Part shown: piece by piece, positions 32,801-45,508 of the stretch
Numbering within the stretch: the stretch's first letter is position 1
How the letters are laid out: the number at the start of each line of letters is the position of its first letter
Assembly: GCA_012064385.1 (NCBI GenBank)
Contig: QRDG01000816.1
Location: forward strand, 124,001-188,000
Direction of reading: 5' to 3'
Length of the DNA stretch: 64,000 bases
DNA from: Puccinellia tenuiflora
Taxonomy: Eukaryota; Streptophyta; Magnoliopsida; Poales; Poaceae
Notes under the pieces: generated by a model
The model's input: the letters and a program-made list of their open reading frames with translations, nothing else
Told to the model about the DNA's origin: nothing
Database searches by the model: none
Program-made: the position numbers and the translations under genes

Positions 32801-35800
32801 TTATTTAACACTGATGCTTGGGTCAGTTTTCACCTTGAAGGGTGCAATATAATCAAACTTATTATAATCTTCTGACATGTCTGTCTTGTCCTCCACTCCC
32901 ACGATGTTTCTTTTTCCTGAAAGAACTATGTGGCGCTTTGGCTCATCATATGATGTGTCCTCTTGCCTTTCTTTTCTTTTTTTCGGTTTGGTAGACATGT
33001 CCTTCACATAGAAAACCTGGGCCACTTCACTGGCAAGCACGAATGGTTCGGTCTCGTATGCTAGATTCTTGAGATCCACTGTAGTCATTCTGTACTATGG
33101 GTCTACCTGCACCCCGTCTTTCAGGTTGAACCATTTGCACTGGAACAAAGGGATCTTGAAAGTAGGTCCATAGTCAAGTTCCCATATCTCCTCTATGTAC
33201 CCATAATATGTGACCTTCTTCCCATTGTCGTCTGCTGCATCAAAGCGGACACCACTGTTTTGGTTGGTGCTCTTTTGATCTTGGGCGATCGTGTAAAATG
33301 TATTCCCATTTATCTCGTACCCTTGAAAAGTCGATATACAAAAAGATGGTTGCTTGGCCAACAAGTATAGTTGTTCTTCAATAGTGGTGTCATTAATGAG
33401 ATGTGTTTGCAACCAACCGCCGAAAGTCGTCTGGTGTTCTCCATCAATCCAATCTTCACCTTGCTCCGGATATTTTGAGCGTAAAATATCCTTGTGTTCC
33501 AATATATACGGAGCCACCATGCTGGAATTATGTAGGACTGTGTAGTGTGCTTTAGTGAAAGAATGTCCGTCCATATTTATTTTTGCTCTCTTTCCTAGCG
33601 TGCCTTTTCCACGCAGTCTCCCCTCATAGCGTGATTCAGGAACACCGATCGGCTTAAGGTCAGGAATAAAGTCAACACAAAACTCAATGACCTCCTCTGT
33701 TCCATAGCCCTTGGAGATGCTTCCTTCTGGCCTAGCACGGTTATGAACGTATTTCTTTAAGACTCCCATGAATCTCTCAAAGGGGAACATGTTGTGTAGA
33801 AATACAGGACCGAGAACGTGAATCTCTTCGACTAGGTGAACTATGAGGTGCGTCATAATATTGAAGAAGGATGGTGGAAACACCAACTCGAAGCTGACAA
33901 GACATTGCACCACATCCTTCTGTAAATTTGATAGAGTTAGTGGATTGATCACCTTCTGAGAAATTGCATTGAGGAATGCACATAGCTTCACAATGGGTAC
34001 TTCGAACATTTTCTGGCAGAAGCCCCCTCAATGCAATCGGAAGTAATTGTGTCATAATGACGTGGCAGTCATGAGACTTTAGGTTTTGAAACTTTTTCTC
34101 TGTCATGTTTATTATTCCCTTTATATTCGACGAGAAGACAGACGGGACCTTGATGCTGCTCACGACTTCAAAAAAGATCTCCTTCTCTTCTTTTGTAAGA
34201 GCGTAACTAGCAATACCTTGATACTTCTCTGGATTCAGGTTGTCTCGTTCGTGCATACGTTGCTGGTCCTGCCGTGCATCCGGTGTATCTTTTGTCTTCC
34301 CGTACACGCCCAAGCAGTTTAGCAGGTTCACGCAAAGATTTTTCGTCACGTGCATCACGTCGATTGAAGAGTGAACCTCTAGGATTTTCCAATAGGGTAG
34401 CTCCCAAAATATAGACATCTTCTTCCACATGGGTACGTGTCCGGCACTGTTATTCGGAACAGATTGTCCGCCAGGACCCTTTCCAAAGATCACTTTTAAA
34501 TCCTTCACCATATCATATATAACATCCCCAGTAGGGCGGGTAGGCTTCGTCCGGCTATCTGCCTCACCTCTGAAATGCTTGCCTCCTCCATTCTTACGAC
34601 ATGTTGTTTTGGAAGAAATCGACGATGCCCCAAGTACACATTCTTGTTTCCCAAATATATACTGTCAGTCTCACCTAAACAGTGTGTGCATGCATTGTAT
34701 CCCTTGTTTGATTGTCCTGAAATGTTACTAAGAGCAGGCCAATCATTGATGGTTACGAACAACAACCCTCGTAGGTTAAATTCCTTTTGTTCGTGCTCAT
34801 CCCACACAGGTACACCTTCTTCATCCCACAACTGTAAAAGTTCTTCAACTAATGGCCTCAGGTACACATCAATGTCGTTGCCGGGTTGCCTCGGGCCTTG
34901 GATGAGCACTGGCATCATAATGAACTTCCGCTTCATGCACAACCAAGGAGGAAGGTTATAGATACATAGAGTCACTGGCCAGGTGCTATGACTGGAGCTC
35001 TGCTCTCCAAAAGGATTAAAGCCATCTGTACTTAGACCAAATCTTAAGTTCCTCGCGTCATCTGCAAATGTCTTGAACTCTTTGTCGATTTTTCTCCACT
35101 GCGACCCGTCAGCGGGGTGTCTCAGCATCACGTCTTTCTTACGGTCTTCTTTGTGCCATCGCAACAACTTGGCATGCTCTTTGTTTTGAAACAAACGTTT
35201 CAACCGTGGTATTATAGGAGCATACCACATCACCTTGACAGGAACCCTCTTCCTGGGGCGCGGCTCGCCCTCAACATCACCAGGGTCATCTCGCCTGATC
35301 TTATACCGCAATGCACCGCATACCGGGCATGCATTCAAATTCTCGTACTTCTCACCGCGGTAGAGGATGCAGTCATTGATGCATGCATGTATTTTCTGCA
35401 CCTCTAATCCTAGAGGGCAGACAACCTTCTTTGCTTCGTACGTACTAGAGGGCAATACATTCTCCCCTGGAAGCATCTTCTTTATTATTTTCAGCAACTT
35501 TTCAAAACCCTTGTCAGAAGTACCATTCTCTGCCTTCCATTGCAGCAATTCTAATGTGGTACCCAGCTTTTTCTGACCATCTTCGCAATTTGGGTACAAC
35601 AATTTGTTGTGATCCTCTAACATTCTCTCCAACTTCAACTTCTCGTTTTCACTTCTGCAGTTAATCTTCGCATCATGAATGGCCCGACCTAAATCGTCAT
35701 CGGGGTCATCAAAAATGAGCTCTTCTGCGTCTTCGTCTCCCCCCATTGTCATATCATCGTGTTCAGTGAACATAGGATAGTTGTCGTTATCCTCTTCTTC

Positions 35801-36055
35801 TTCGTTGTCTTCCATTAAAACCCCTATTTCTCCGTGCTTTGTCCAACAAATATAGCCGGGCATGAAACCGTTCTGTAACAGGTGGGCGTGAATGGTTCTT
35901 GAGGTAGAGTAATCCTTCATATTCTTACAGGAACTACATGGACAACACATGAAACCATTCGACCGCTTGCTTGCCTCAGCCACGTGGAGAAAATTATGCA
36001 TGCCATTAATAAACTCGGGACAACGTCGGTCACCGTACATCCATTGTCGGTTCAT
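32801..36055 (-). pseudogene. CACTA transposase (TNP2-like), broken
   Basis: I take the start at 36055 (ATGAACCG...), right after a tataatgcag splice acceptor. The N-terminus has the transposase-associated zinc-like pattern (FMCCPCSSCKNM, then GYICWTKHGE). The Transposase_21 core follows (ARNLRFGLSTDGFNPFG, TINDWPALSNISGQSNKGY, CTHCLGETD), then a DUF4218-type region (GLLPENV, FPFERFMGVLKKYVHNRARPEGSI) and a DUF4216-type tail. The protein would bind subterminal repeats and cut the element ends. Two single-base frameshifts (near 34600 and near 34008) and an in-frame TAG at 33095-33097 break it, so this copy cannot supply transposase. No intron explains the shifts, because the homologous frames abut. 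Confidence 0.9.
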
Positions 36056-36203
36056 CTGCATTATATAAGTATATCAATAACCGTTAATTACACTACTTCA
36101 TAAATAGATGAGTGACAAAATTAATTAATATTCAAGTTCATCACATTAAAAGCAAATTAGAGTACTGACCAAATGTAATACATAGTTCTCATAAAACATA
36201 CAC

Positions 36204-36677
36204 TCAAACTAACATACAACTATCTAAAAAATTAAAACCAACAAAAAATGCGATGAAAATCGCAACTAAGGTAACTACTGAACCAACAGCATAATGATAC
36301 CAAGCCTCTTGATTAATGGCATATTTTCTAATCTTTTTAATCTTCAAGCGCATTGCATCCATCTTGATCTGGTGATCATCGACGACGTCGGCAAACTTCA
36401 TGTCCAATTTCATCTTCTCTTCTAGGCATTGCAGACGAAGATCTTCACTTCTTTTCAATTTTTCTTTCAAATCATTATTTTCTTTCTCAAATAAATTGAG
36501 CATCTCGACAAGAGGGTCGGTTGTAATTTCTGGTTCAACTACCTCCTAGATAAAATATCTATGTCAAGTTGGTCGGCATAATTGTCACATGACAAAATGA
36601 AACAAATAGTTATAAAAGTATACCACATCCGAATCATAGACCGGACGAGTGCCGACGGGGACGGATATCAGAACCAT
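36204..36677 (-). CDS. CACTA-encoded coiled-coil protein with C-terminal membrane anchor (two exons)
   Basis: Exon 1 is 36677-36624 (18 codons, MVLISVPVGTRPVYDSDV) and exon 2 is 36545-36204. The intron has a GT donor at 36623-36622 and a ttttatctAG acceptor at 36547-36546, phase 0. The joined product has 131 residues: an acidic start, a heptad-rich helix (LFEKENNDLKEKLKRSEDL onward), then KIRKYAINQEAWYHYAVGS and one strongly hydrophobic segment (VVTLVAIFIAFFVGFNFL). Tail-anchored topology is an inference. It lies between the transposase gene and the right terminus, on the same strand. The splice sites and frame are intact, unlike its neighbours. No function is known to me. Confidence 0.7.
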
Positions 36678-37159
36678 GGCACTATACATAAAAAAACAAT
36701 CATACAAGTAAGAAAATTATAAAGTAAAACTATGCATCTATCACATAAAACTAAGTTTTTTTATAAAACATAAAAACAAGTAGGCTCACCGAGGTGGTGC
36801 CGGCTAGGGACGGCGCTGGCGATCGACGGCGGTGAGGACGGGGAAGATACTAAAACCAACAAAGCATACTTTAATTTGAGCTCAAATTGCATATAAAACG
36901 AATGAAATCACTAACTTAGACATTTCATCAAACACCTTGCTAACACTAAAAAAGTGAAACGAGTTAAACTATATGAAATGAGCTAAATTAGGAACGCCGG
37001 AAGAAAGGATCATGTTGCTAACCCTTGGATAGATGGTTGCCGCCAATCTTAACAAAATGGTGGAGAAAAATGGAGATTTGTTTGGAGTGTGAGAGGAGAG
37101 ATTTATGTTGGAAATGTGTTGGAGATGAAAAAATGAGCGGGTCGGGTTGATGAAATAGG

Positions 37160-37418
37160 CTGCACACCCTCTAGTACCGGTTTGCTATGCAAACCGGTAC
37201 TAAAGGTGCAGCGCCGGCCCCGCGGCCGCAGCATTTTTGGCGGGAAACCCTTTAGTACCGGTTCGTAGAACGAACCGGTACTAAAGGTCCAGCACAAACC
37301 GGTACTACAGATTCCCGGCACACTGGGCTCTGGAGCCGGTACTAGTGCTAGCTTTAGTACCGGTTTGTAACCAAACCGGTACTAAGGGTAACATCCTTTG
37401 GCTGTTTTTCCACTAGTG
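37160..37418. promoter_or_regulatory. Right subterminal palindrome array of the CACTA element
   Basis: Palindromes such as agtaccggtttgctatgcaa with the inverted accggtactaaagg, and the same type with cgtagaacg and gtaacc loops, run up to the terminus. The position upstream of the minus-strand genes suggests both a transposition and a promoter role. Confidence 0.75.
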
Positions 37419-37546
37419 CAATGAGGGGCCGAACCTGGGTAAATCTTGCTTGTCAGCCGTCCGATACTACCAGCGCGCCAACTTCTCCCTCTATACGAAA
37501 CCCTAGGTATCATACCGATGGGATTTGCCGTCGTAACCCTACGTCA

Positions 37547-37564
37547 ATTGGCGCCGTCCGTGGG
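37547..37564 (+). other. Primer-binding site region
   Basis: attggcgccgtccgtggg directly after the LTR end (…acgtca), the usual wording of this region in many plant LTR elements. Confidence 0.6.
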
Positions 37565-38929
37565 AAGAACGCTCGCTGGATCGCTGGTGTCGGCGGCTCC
37601 AATCTTCATCGACAACGGTAGCCAGATCGCATCTGGACGATTCATCTACTTCGTCGCGTTCGACTTCGTCAACAACCACTATCCACGACTCGCCGGTCTC
37701 ATCTGCGATTCCGCGATCCAATCTTCACCAACAACTGCGGCGACTCGCTGCCAGGGATCAGCGCTAGCGGCTCAACATCACCACCACCCACACGCGCAGT
37801 CGATTGGATCTACAAGATCAGAAATTTTGCCCGTGACGTTCCAGTCGCACAGGCTCTCAGATCCAATCTGCCTCCTGCCGAAACCATGTCGGCTAAGTCT
37901 CTGAGGCACAGAGAAGATAGAAGTTCATGAGGAATCAAACATCCGCACACGGCGCAGGCGCGTGACGCACAGCAGGACGGAGCAGTCGCCGGATCCTTCA
38001 TGGCGGCGCAGGACAAATCGGAAGAGAAAAAGTCATTACAGCGCTACCTGGACTCGTACGCGGATCGAGGAACGAGGAAGGAGCAAAGAAAAAGAATCAA
38101 GCAAGCAACGACCATGTGCTACTAGTCCAAGTCGGAAGAAGAAAGAAAAAAAAGGCAGTTTTGTACCTGAATCACGCACGGATCAAAACCAAGCAAATCA
38201 AGAAAAAGAAAAGAAGATCATCAGGATGCTAGCTTGCTACGTCGGTCGCAGCTACCGCGATTCCGCGTAGGTTACCTTCGGAGTGGTCTGTGGACGGTCC
38301 GCGGAGTTGCTTCGCTTCATCCACGAGTCGACAGCAGCCACGGCGTCCACGACTCCACAATCTCGACGTTCACGGCTCAACGGCCGCAGCGTCAACTCCG
38401 TTCGCCGCATCATATACGGCTACACTAATTCCGCTGCAATCGACATCGTTCACGTCTCGACGTCCGCGTCGCGGGCAACTGCGGCCGTCATCAACCTCTC
38501 TGCGGACAAACTCCACCTTCGTGGTCGCCAGCTTTGGCTTCGCCACGTACGACTTCAATGCTGTCACGGCCATCAACGACTCGCCACGGATGAGCTTGGA
38601 CTCGCCGCCATCGACTCCACCAATCGCGGACAACCGCGACTGACACCGACTCCGTCATGGACATCAACAACACGTCGTTCCGGCTTAATCGCCATACAGT
38701 CTACTGCGTCTTCAAACAGCTAAGTCGTTTTCGTATTTAATTTATTTAATCAATAAGGCTACTTAGTCATACATATATAATCTATTTTGGCCACACCCCG
38801 ACACTCGAGGGTTGCGCCACACATGGTACAAAGATTTTTCCTTTCAGCTATTGCAGATGTACTACCCGCCGATTCGACAAAGTTAGACTCGGGGCTGAAC
38901 ACTCTCGCCCCCGCATAGTGAAGCATCGA

Positions 38930-39530
<601 letters not shown>

Positions 39531-40228
39531 GTACCCGATACATAAGGTGCCTTCTTCGGCTGCACCTGATATATAAGCGAACACAAAATACCTGAGATGG
39601 ATCAGATACAATTGACCCTCGGATGCTGCGCTCTACAGTGCAAAGGTAAGACCCACCGATCTGTTGTGTAGGGCCGGGTCCAGTGGCAGCAGCCGTGGTA
39701 GCCTGACAGATATGCCGCACCAACAGGTGTGAAGATAAATCCCGACGGACACGTTGGGTACCCTCTTAGGCCGAATTCGACTCCGTGAGACCTCAAGCGG
39801 CAGGAATCGAAGGGACTAGCCTCCAAGCTCGAGCCCGGGGACTCGAGTTTGACGTACGCTAATAGTGTTTGTGCCCGAGAGCACTTAACTGGTCCCGATC
39901 TGTCGAAAGTACCAGGCTTATTATGCAAAATCCACCGCTAAAGCGTCCTGAAATACGGATACGATTGAATCACCAATAGCAAAATCGCACCAGGTTGATA
40001 TGATAAATGTTAAATTCCTGCCAGATTCTTCGAGTTCTACACTCCCATCGGGAGCGGCACTCGCCAAGTGCTTGATCACGACAAAAAGCAAGGCAAATTG
40101 AGCCTATGCCCAACTATAAATAGTTGAACATAGCCTCGGGGGCTACTCCCATCGGGAGCGCTGGTCGCGCACCCGATGAGAATTGAGTTAAAACTTCTGT
40201 TTGCACTCGATCCTCAGCAGAGTCGACC

Positions 40229-40560
40229 ATATCGCACAGGACTTATCAAAGTCGGGTTCTCTATAACCCGCACTGGACTTATCAAAGTCGGGCTCTCTAT
40301 AGCCCGCACAGGACTTCTCAAAGTCGGGTTCTCTATAACCCGCACCGGACTTATCAAAGTCGGACTCTCTATAGCCCGCATCGGAATTCTCAAAGTCGGG
40401 TTCTCTATAACCCGCACCGGACTTATCAAAGTCGGACTTTCTATAGCCCGCATCGGAATTCTCAAAGTCGGGTTCTCTATAACCCGCACCGGACTTATCA
40501 AAGTCGGGCTCTCTATAGCCCGCACAGGAGTTCTCAAAGTCAGGTTTCCTTACACCCGCA
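40229..40560. repeat. 36-bp tandem repeat, about nine units
   Basis: Alternating units cgcaccggacttatcaaagt + cgg.ctctctatagcc and cgca..ggaattctcaaagt + cgggttctctataacc form a 72-bp higher-order period. The open frames seen across it are a by-product of the 36-bp period. Confidence 0.9.
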
Positions 40561-40706
40561 TCAAATTTGTTATTATCATGTTCTACGCGCTCGCACCGGA
40601 TTACTCAAAGACATCAACATACCCGTCGCACCGACTACGCTTACTCGACATTGCTGCTCTGAGTCTCTGCCCAATTCTGCGAATCGACCAGACACTCGGG
40701 GGCTAC

Positions 40707-41117
40707 TGACGTGGGCATACCCTCCGGACACCCCACCATTGGCATACCCGGTGCAGCTCAACCGAAGATGTATTTGGAGGCCCACCTGGCGGCCCAATGA
40801 AGCCCAAGAAGCCACAACTTGGAGGGCAAGGCAACTCATGTAAACCCTACCTGGTTGCATATATAAAGCCAGGTAGGGGCAACCAAATAGAGGGAACAGA
40901 CAGACGAGACTACACCCGCCACCGGCGGCCAACCATTGTAACACCACCATGAATATAATCAGACAAGCAGGATGTAGGTCTTTACCTCACAATGAGGGGC
41001 TGAACCTGGGTAAATCTTGTTTTTCAGCCGTCCAATACTACCAGCGCGCCAACTTCTCCCTCTATACGAAACCCTAGGTATCATACCGATGGGATTTGCC
41101 GTGGTAACCCCACGTCA
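40707..41117 (+). mobile_element. Right LTR (411 bp) of the non-autonomous element
   Basis: Bounded by TGACGTGG and CCACGTCA. A TATA-like atatataaag (about 40859-40868) lies in the loop between ccctacctgg (40845-40854) and its perfect inverse ccaggtaggg (40869-40878). Confidence 0.88.
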
Positions 41118-41744
41118 CGATGTTCTACCAATGAACTTTTTCATAGGTTTATGTTTGTTTATGCCATAGACACTAGGAAAACTAGGTTTGGTACCATGTG
41201 GCACATTGTAGCCCCCGATATACCCGCAGCGGGACATTTCCACCTAAACGTCCAGAAATCTGCTAAGTTTTATCATCCGAATGTGAGGAAGGACACACCG
41301 GGGATCTATGCCTTCCACGATTTGGTGAATCACACCTTCCAACACACTTTCACACATATCCTAGGTCCACATGCAAGATTTGGTGACATTCCGGTGCTCC
41401 GGAGGTCATCCCCCCCCCCGAAAACGGCGGTATGTGTGCCCCGGCGGGTCTACCCCCTAGATTTCTCCGAGCGAGGTTCCACCAATGAACTTTTTCATAG
41501 GTTTAGGATTGTTTATGCCATAGACACATGCAAAACCAGGTTGGTACCATGTGGCACATTGTAGCCCCCGATATACCCACAGCGGGACATTTCCACCAAC
41601 ACGTCTAGAAATCTGCTAAGTGTTATCGCCCGAATGTGAGGAAGGTCAAACCGGGGAGCTATGCCTTGCACAATTTGGTGAATCACACCTTCCAACACAC
41701 TTACACAAATATCCTAGATCCACATGCAAGATTTGGTGGCATTC
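41118..41744. repeat. About 355-bp satellite-like monomers, left part
   Basis: accaatgaactttttcatag recurs at 41127 and 41481 (period 354). The monomers share tggtaccatgtggcacattg, ccgatatacccgcagcggga and a C-run (about 41410-41418). The array continues at 53489 after the gypsy element. Confidence 0.85.
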
Positions 41745-44700
41745 TGTAAGGCCCCGACCCCAGAACTATACAGTGAAGCGTTGTGCAAACCGGTCATGCT
41801 ACACAATCGAGGGTTACTGGGTTTACCAATCCCAGGCCAAAACACATTGGCAGGCGTGCTCGGAATACATCATCGGCACACAACACCCCGATCATGCCAT
41901 AAGCTCAGACATCGCTATCACGTATAGTAAAGAGACCGAGACTTGTGGAACAAACTGGCACATTGCAGACTCTACGACACAAAACTCATATAGCAACTCA
42001 TATATGAGAAAGATACAAATATTACACATCAAAAGGTCACAGACCATCAATTCATCAAGCGGAAGCGGGTAGTGTTGTCTAACAACAAGAAGCAAATATA
42101 TGGCCTAAGAGGCCTACAATAAACATCACCCAAGCCAGCTTGTTCCACGGTCCCAAGCTGCCACCTGGGAACCCCAGACTAGTAGTCGACGTCAACGAAG
42201 AACCCACCTAGTTGCTCGGTGTCGTCCTCCTCTGAAATACAAATATAAATGCAACAAGAGAGACTGAGTACGATGTACTCGCAAGTTTAGTAGGGCGATA
42301 TAGGCCCAATGACTGACGGAGGCTCTAAGCTGTATATGTAGCTATTTTGCATAAGCTAGTTTTCCATTTAAAAGATATTAAGGACATAAGGCATCGTCTA
42401 CTCAGAATATTTTCATAAAGGGGATGAGAGGGTAACATTTCATATTCGGTTCTCGGCGAACCTATTTGTAGCCAAAACCCACTCATCTCCACCAAGGCAC
42501 CCCCTCGAATCACCCTCGAGGAAGTGAACCTTTATCACACGTTGATTATGCAACATTTAGCTGCCATATCAATTCGGTTAAGGTTATCTATGAGCTAATC
42601 CGCCTTTCCCAAGAGTTTGTCCATAACCGTGGACACGGCTTTTCGAAAAGATTTAACCCTGCAGGGGTGTACTATTTTACCCATTGGTACCGTCCGGCTC
42701 ACCTAATTGGCCCTCTTCCAGGGAAGGTCGGCGAGCGGGCGCGGTTAGACCTTTACAAAGCATGAGGCTTACTCAAGGATCATCAGTGTGCGTAAGGACA
42801 GGTTCAGCGCTCCCAGCGCCCTGCCCCGCGGCCACATCCTAAACACGACCATCCTCATTCCTTTTTCCACCAACACCACACACGCGCAAATGGAAATAGC
42901 AAACTAGAGGACCCTTGACAAGCCCCTCACAAATTATTCGGTCAGTAAGGCGCCCGTACACCCACCAATGGAAGCACGCTCGGTTCTTGGTTCTAGCTAA
43001 AAGCACTCTCAGCCTAGGCGGCAAGAATGAGGCAAAACACCCTCCCCGAGGGGAACTCATCCAAGCCTTTAGCAATTTAATTAAGCATCACATATATCCA
43101 GCATGCCCGAATCATTCCATCCACATCAATAATTATGGAATTCAACAACGGACATAACTAGTATTTCGACTAAGCATTTCTAAGCATGGCTAAGCATATA
43201 ACCAAATTATAAATCGTATCCGGCCAACACATCAACACTAAGGTTCATAGGTAGGGATACATGTGATTGGCTCGGGGAAGAACATGCAATCTTAGGAGTC
43301 TCTATATTTTGATCAAAGAAACATTTGAATCGCATGCAATAATATGGTGGATAAAATAAGTTTATAAAACATTAGGATGCTAGAATGCCAAGAAGGTTAG
43401 ATTATCTCTCGCCTTGCTGCCCGGGCGTGTAGTACTGCTCGTCGGGGTAAGTAGCGTTAACCTCGACTCAGGAATCTATCGATACCCAAAAAAAATACAA
43501 AGAACACATAAATCACAAGAACACAATGTGCAATGCTCAATCACATGATGACATGTCCAATTGATGCAAAGATACCATCAATTAAATTAAAAGCAAAATT
43601 AAATGGGGAGCCAAATAATTAGTGCAATTATTTGGAAACAAACCCATATTTTATTTGTAATTTTCGGAGCACCGATGAATCAATAGAAAATTAATTAAAT
43701 AATTGAGTTTAAATCAATTAATCAAGTTATGAATATCATCAAATAAAGATTTGTGATCATGATGTGATAAGTGCATGGGTTGATAGCATTTGACATGTTG
43801 ATCACATTGATATTTTATTCAAAAATTTTGGATAATTATCTAATGAGTTATGAAATTTCTCAAATTATTATCATTTATGCCAATTTAGGAATTCATAATT
43901 AAACAGCAAATTTATTTATTCAAAAGGGCAAGACAATGTTACCAAAAGATAGGAATTTTTTTTCTAAGCATTTTCATATTTAATTTGCAATTTTTGGATC
44001 GATATTCGAAAAGATACAAAAGTTTTAATTTCAGTTTAAATTCAAAAGGGAAGACAAAACCTTGGCAGGCCGGCCTCGAGCCGGCCAGGCCGGGGTACAG
44101 GCCGGCCACCAGCCCGAGAGGCCCGGCCTTTGGCCGGCCCAGGCTGGGGCGCAGGCCGGGGCAGTGGCCGAATGAACCGGCCTTTGGCCGGCCCAAAACG
44201 AGCCCAGGCCGGGTACCCAGGCCGGGCACCCGCCCGAGGCGTCCGGCCTCTGGCCGGCCCAGGCAACGGCCAAGACGGGCAGGGGGCGCATGTGCTGACG
44301 GCGATGACGTCGTCGGCGACCAAAATCCGGCGGCGGGAGAGGGGAAGAGGGCGCGTGAGAGGACCAAGAGTAAGAGGAACTCACCCTACGACGCGCGAAG
44401 CGGCTAGGTTCGGCCGGGGGCGACCTCAGTGGCCGGAATCCGGCGAGGAGGAGAACAGCGGGCGGCGGCCGGGGTTCTGGCGCCGTGGACGCGTGCGTCG
44501 GTTCCAGGCGACCCCGGCCCGATTCCTCGCGCCGGAAGGAAGAGGAGTGAGCGGAGAACCTCGCTGCGGTTGTGGGGGGAGGCCCAGGTCGACGGCGTCA
44601 AGCTCGACAACGGCGGCGGTGATGGAGGAGCTCGGGAAGGGAAAAGAACGGCCCCGATCCGAAATTTGTGGGAGAAACGGGGATAGAGGAGAGAGAGGAA

Positions 44701-45472
44701 GCAGAGGGCGACGGTCACGAGCTTCCTAAACCTCCGAATGCCACGGCGGCGTGCGCAAGGGGGAGGTGGCGGCATGGCGCCAGTGCCATGTTCGCCACTG
44801 TGTCGACGAACCATTTCTGGAAAACCCCCTAGCTACTTTTAAAAGAATTGCAAAAAGGTCCTTAGCAGGTTTCAGCAATTTAAAAGAGGCACCAGGCCAT
44901 TTTTGTAAATTCCAGGAAAATTCATAGGGGTTCTGAAAGACCTTTAGGTGCTCCACAAAAATTGGTGAGGTCAAATAAATTATTTTGACCAACATTTGTT
45001 AATAGCTCATAATTAAGGTAATTTTGAGCAATTTCCAAAATGTATTTAGTTGGAGCATTTTGACAAATCCAAAAACAGTGAAAATATTCATGGAGAAACT
45101 TACAATCATATTGAAGCTCCCCATGATTTTAGTTTGAATTTTTGGAAAACTTAACTTGGTTCCAAAATGTAATGGAGTTAAATCAAATTTGGATTCTCAA
45201 TTGCAATTCTTATTTGGTAATATTTGGATTTAGAGAATTGGTTTCAAAAGTAAACTTGGAACTTCCTAAACCATTTGGAAGTCCAAGAATGATTTGTTTT
45301 GATGAGTTGAGCATTGCATTGGTTGGAGGTTGGGAAGTTTACCTCCCTATTTCAATTTGTTTCCAAGTGAGAGTTTGAAATGGCAAATGCATATGGATGC
45401 TATGGTGCAAACATGGAAACAAAAAGTGGAAAAATTCTTCGTATTTTTCATTACCAAGTTGGGGCTGTTACA
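41745..45472 (-). mobile_element. 3' LTR of the gypsy element (3728 bp)
   Basis: It is longer than its partner because it retains 44206-44893, which the other LTR lacks. It misses about 127 bp present in the partner (about 52237-52364). The ggccggcc-rich stretch 44060-44280 is included. Confidence 0.9.
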
Positions 45473-45508
45473 ATTCTACCCCCCTTACAGGAATCTCGTC
45501 CCGAGATT

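Larger units (their letters stand above)
24515..37418 (-). mobile_element. CACTA (En/Spm-type) DNA transposon, chimeric or misassembled, defective
   Basis: Both ends read CACTAGTGGAAAAACA (24515 inward and 37418 inward). Subterminal taccggt palindromes follow at both ends, and CACTA transposase and accessory genes lie between them on the minus strand. The usual 3-bp target duplication is absent: gtt precedes the left end and caa follows the right end. The right end sits inside an LTR (37419-37546) whose missing 283 bp is not found on the left. An ambiguous base at 25738 divides two near-identical blocks. The main genes carry frameshifts and stops. Confidence 0.92.

Noticed and set aside
40229..40560. 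Regular 36-bp repeats that could suggest a CRISPR array
   Set aside because: There are no unique spacers; the units are contiguous, and the context is a plant retroelement.
40176..40709. 177-residue frame with regular RTGLIKVGFSI repeats
   Set aside because: It is a by-product of the 36-bp tandem repeat, whose period is a multiple of three; the opposite strand is open for the same reason.
41771..42095. Frames repeated at 50371-50684
   Set aside because: They are identical because they lie in the two LTRs of the same gypsy element, not because they are a duplicated gene.
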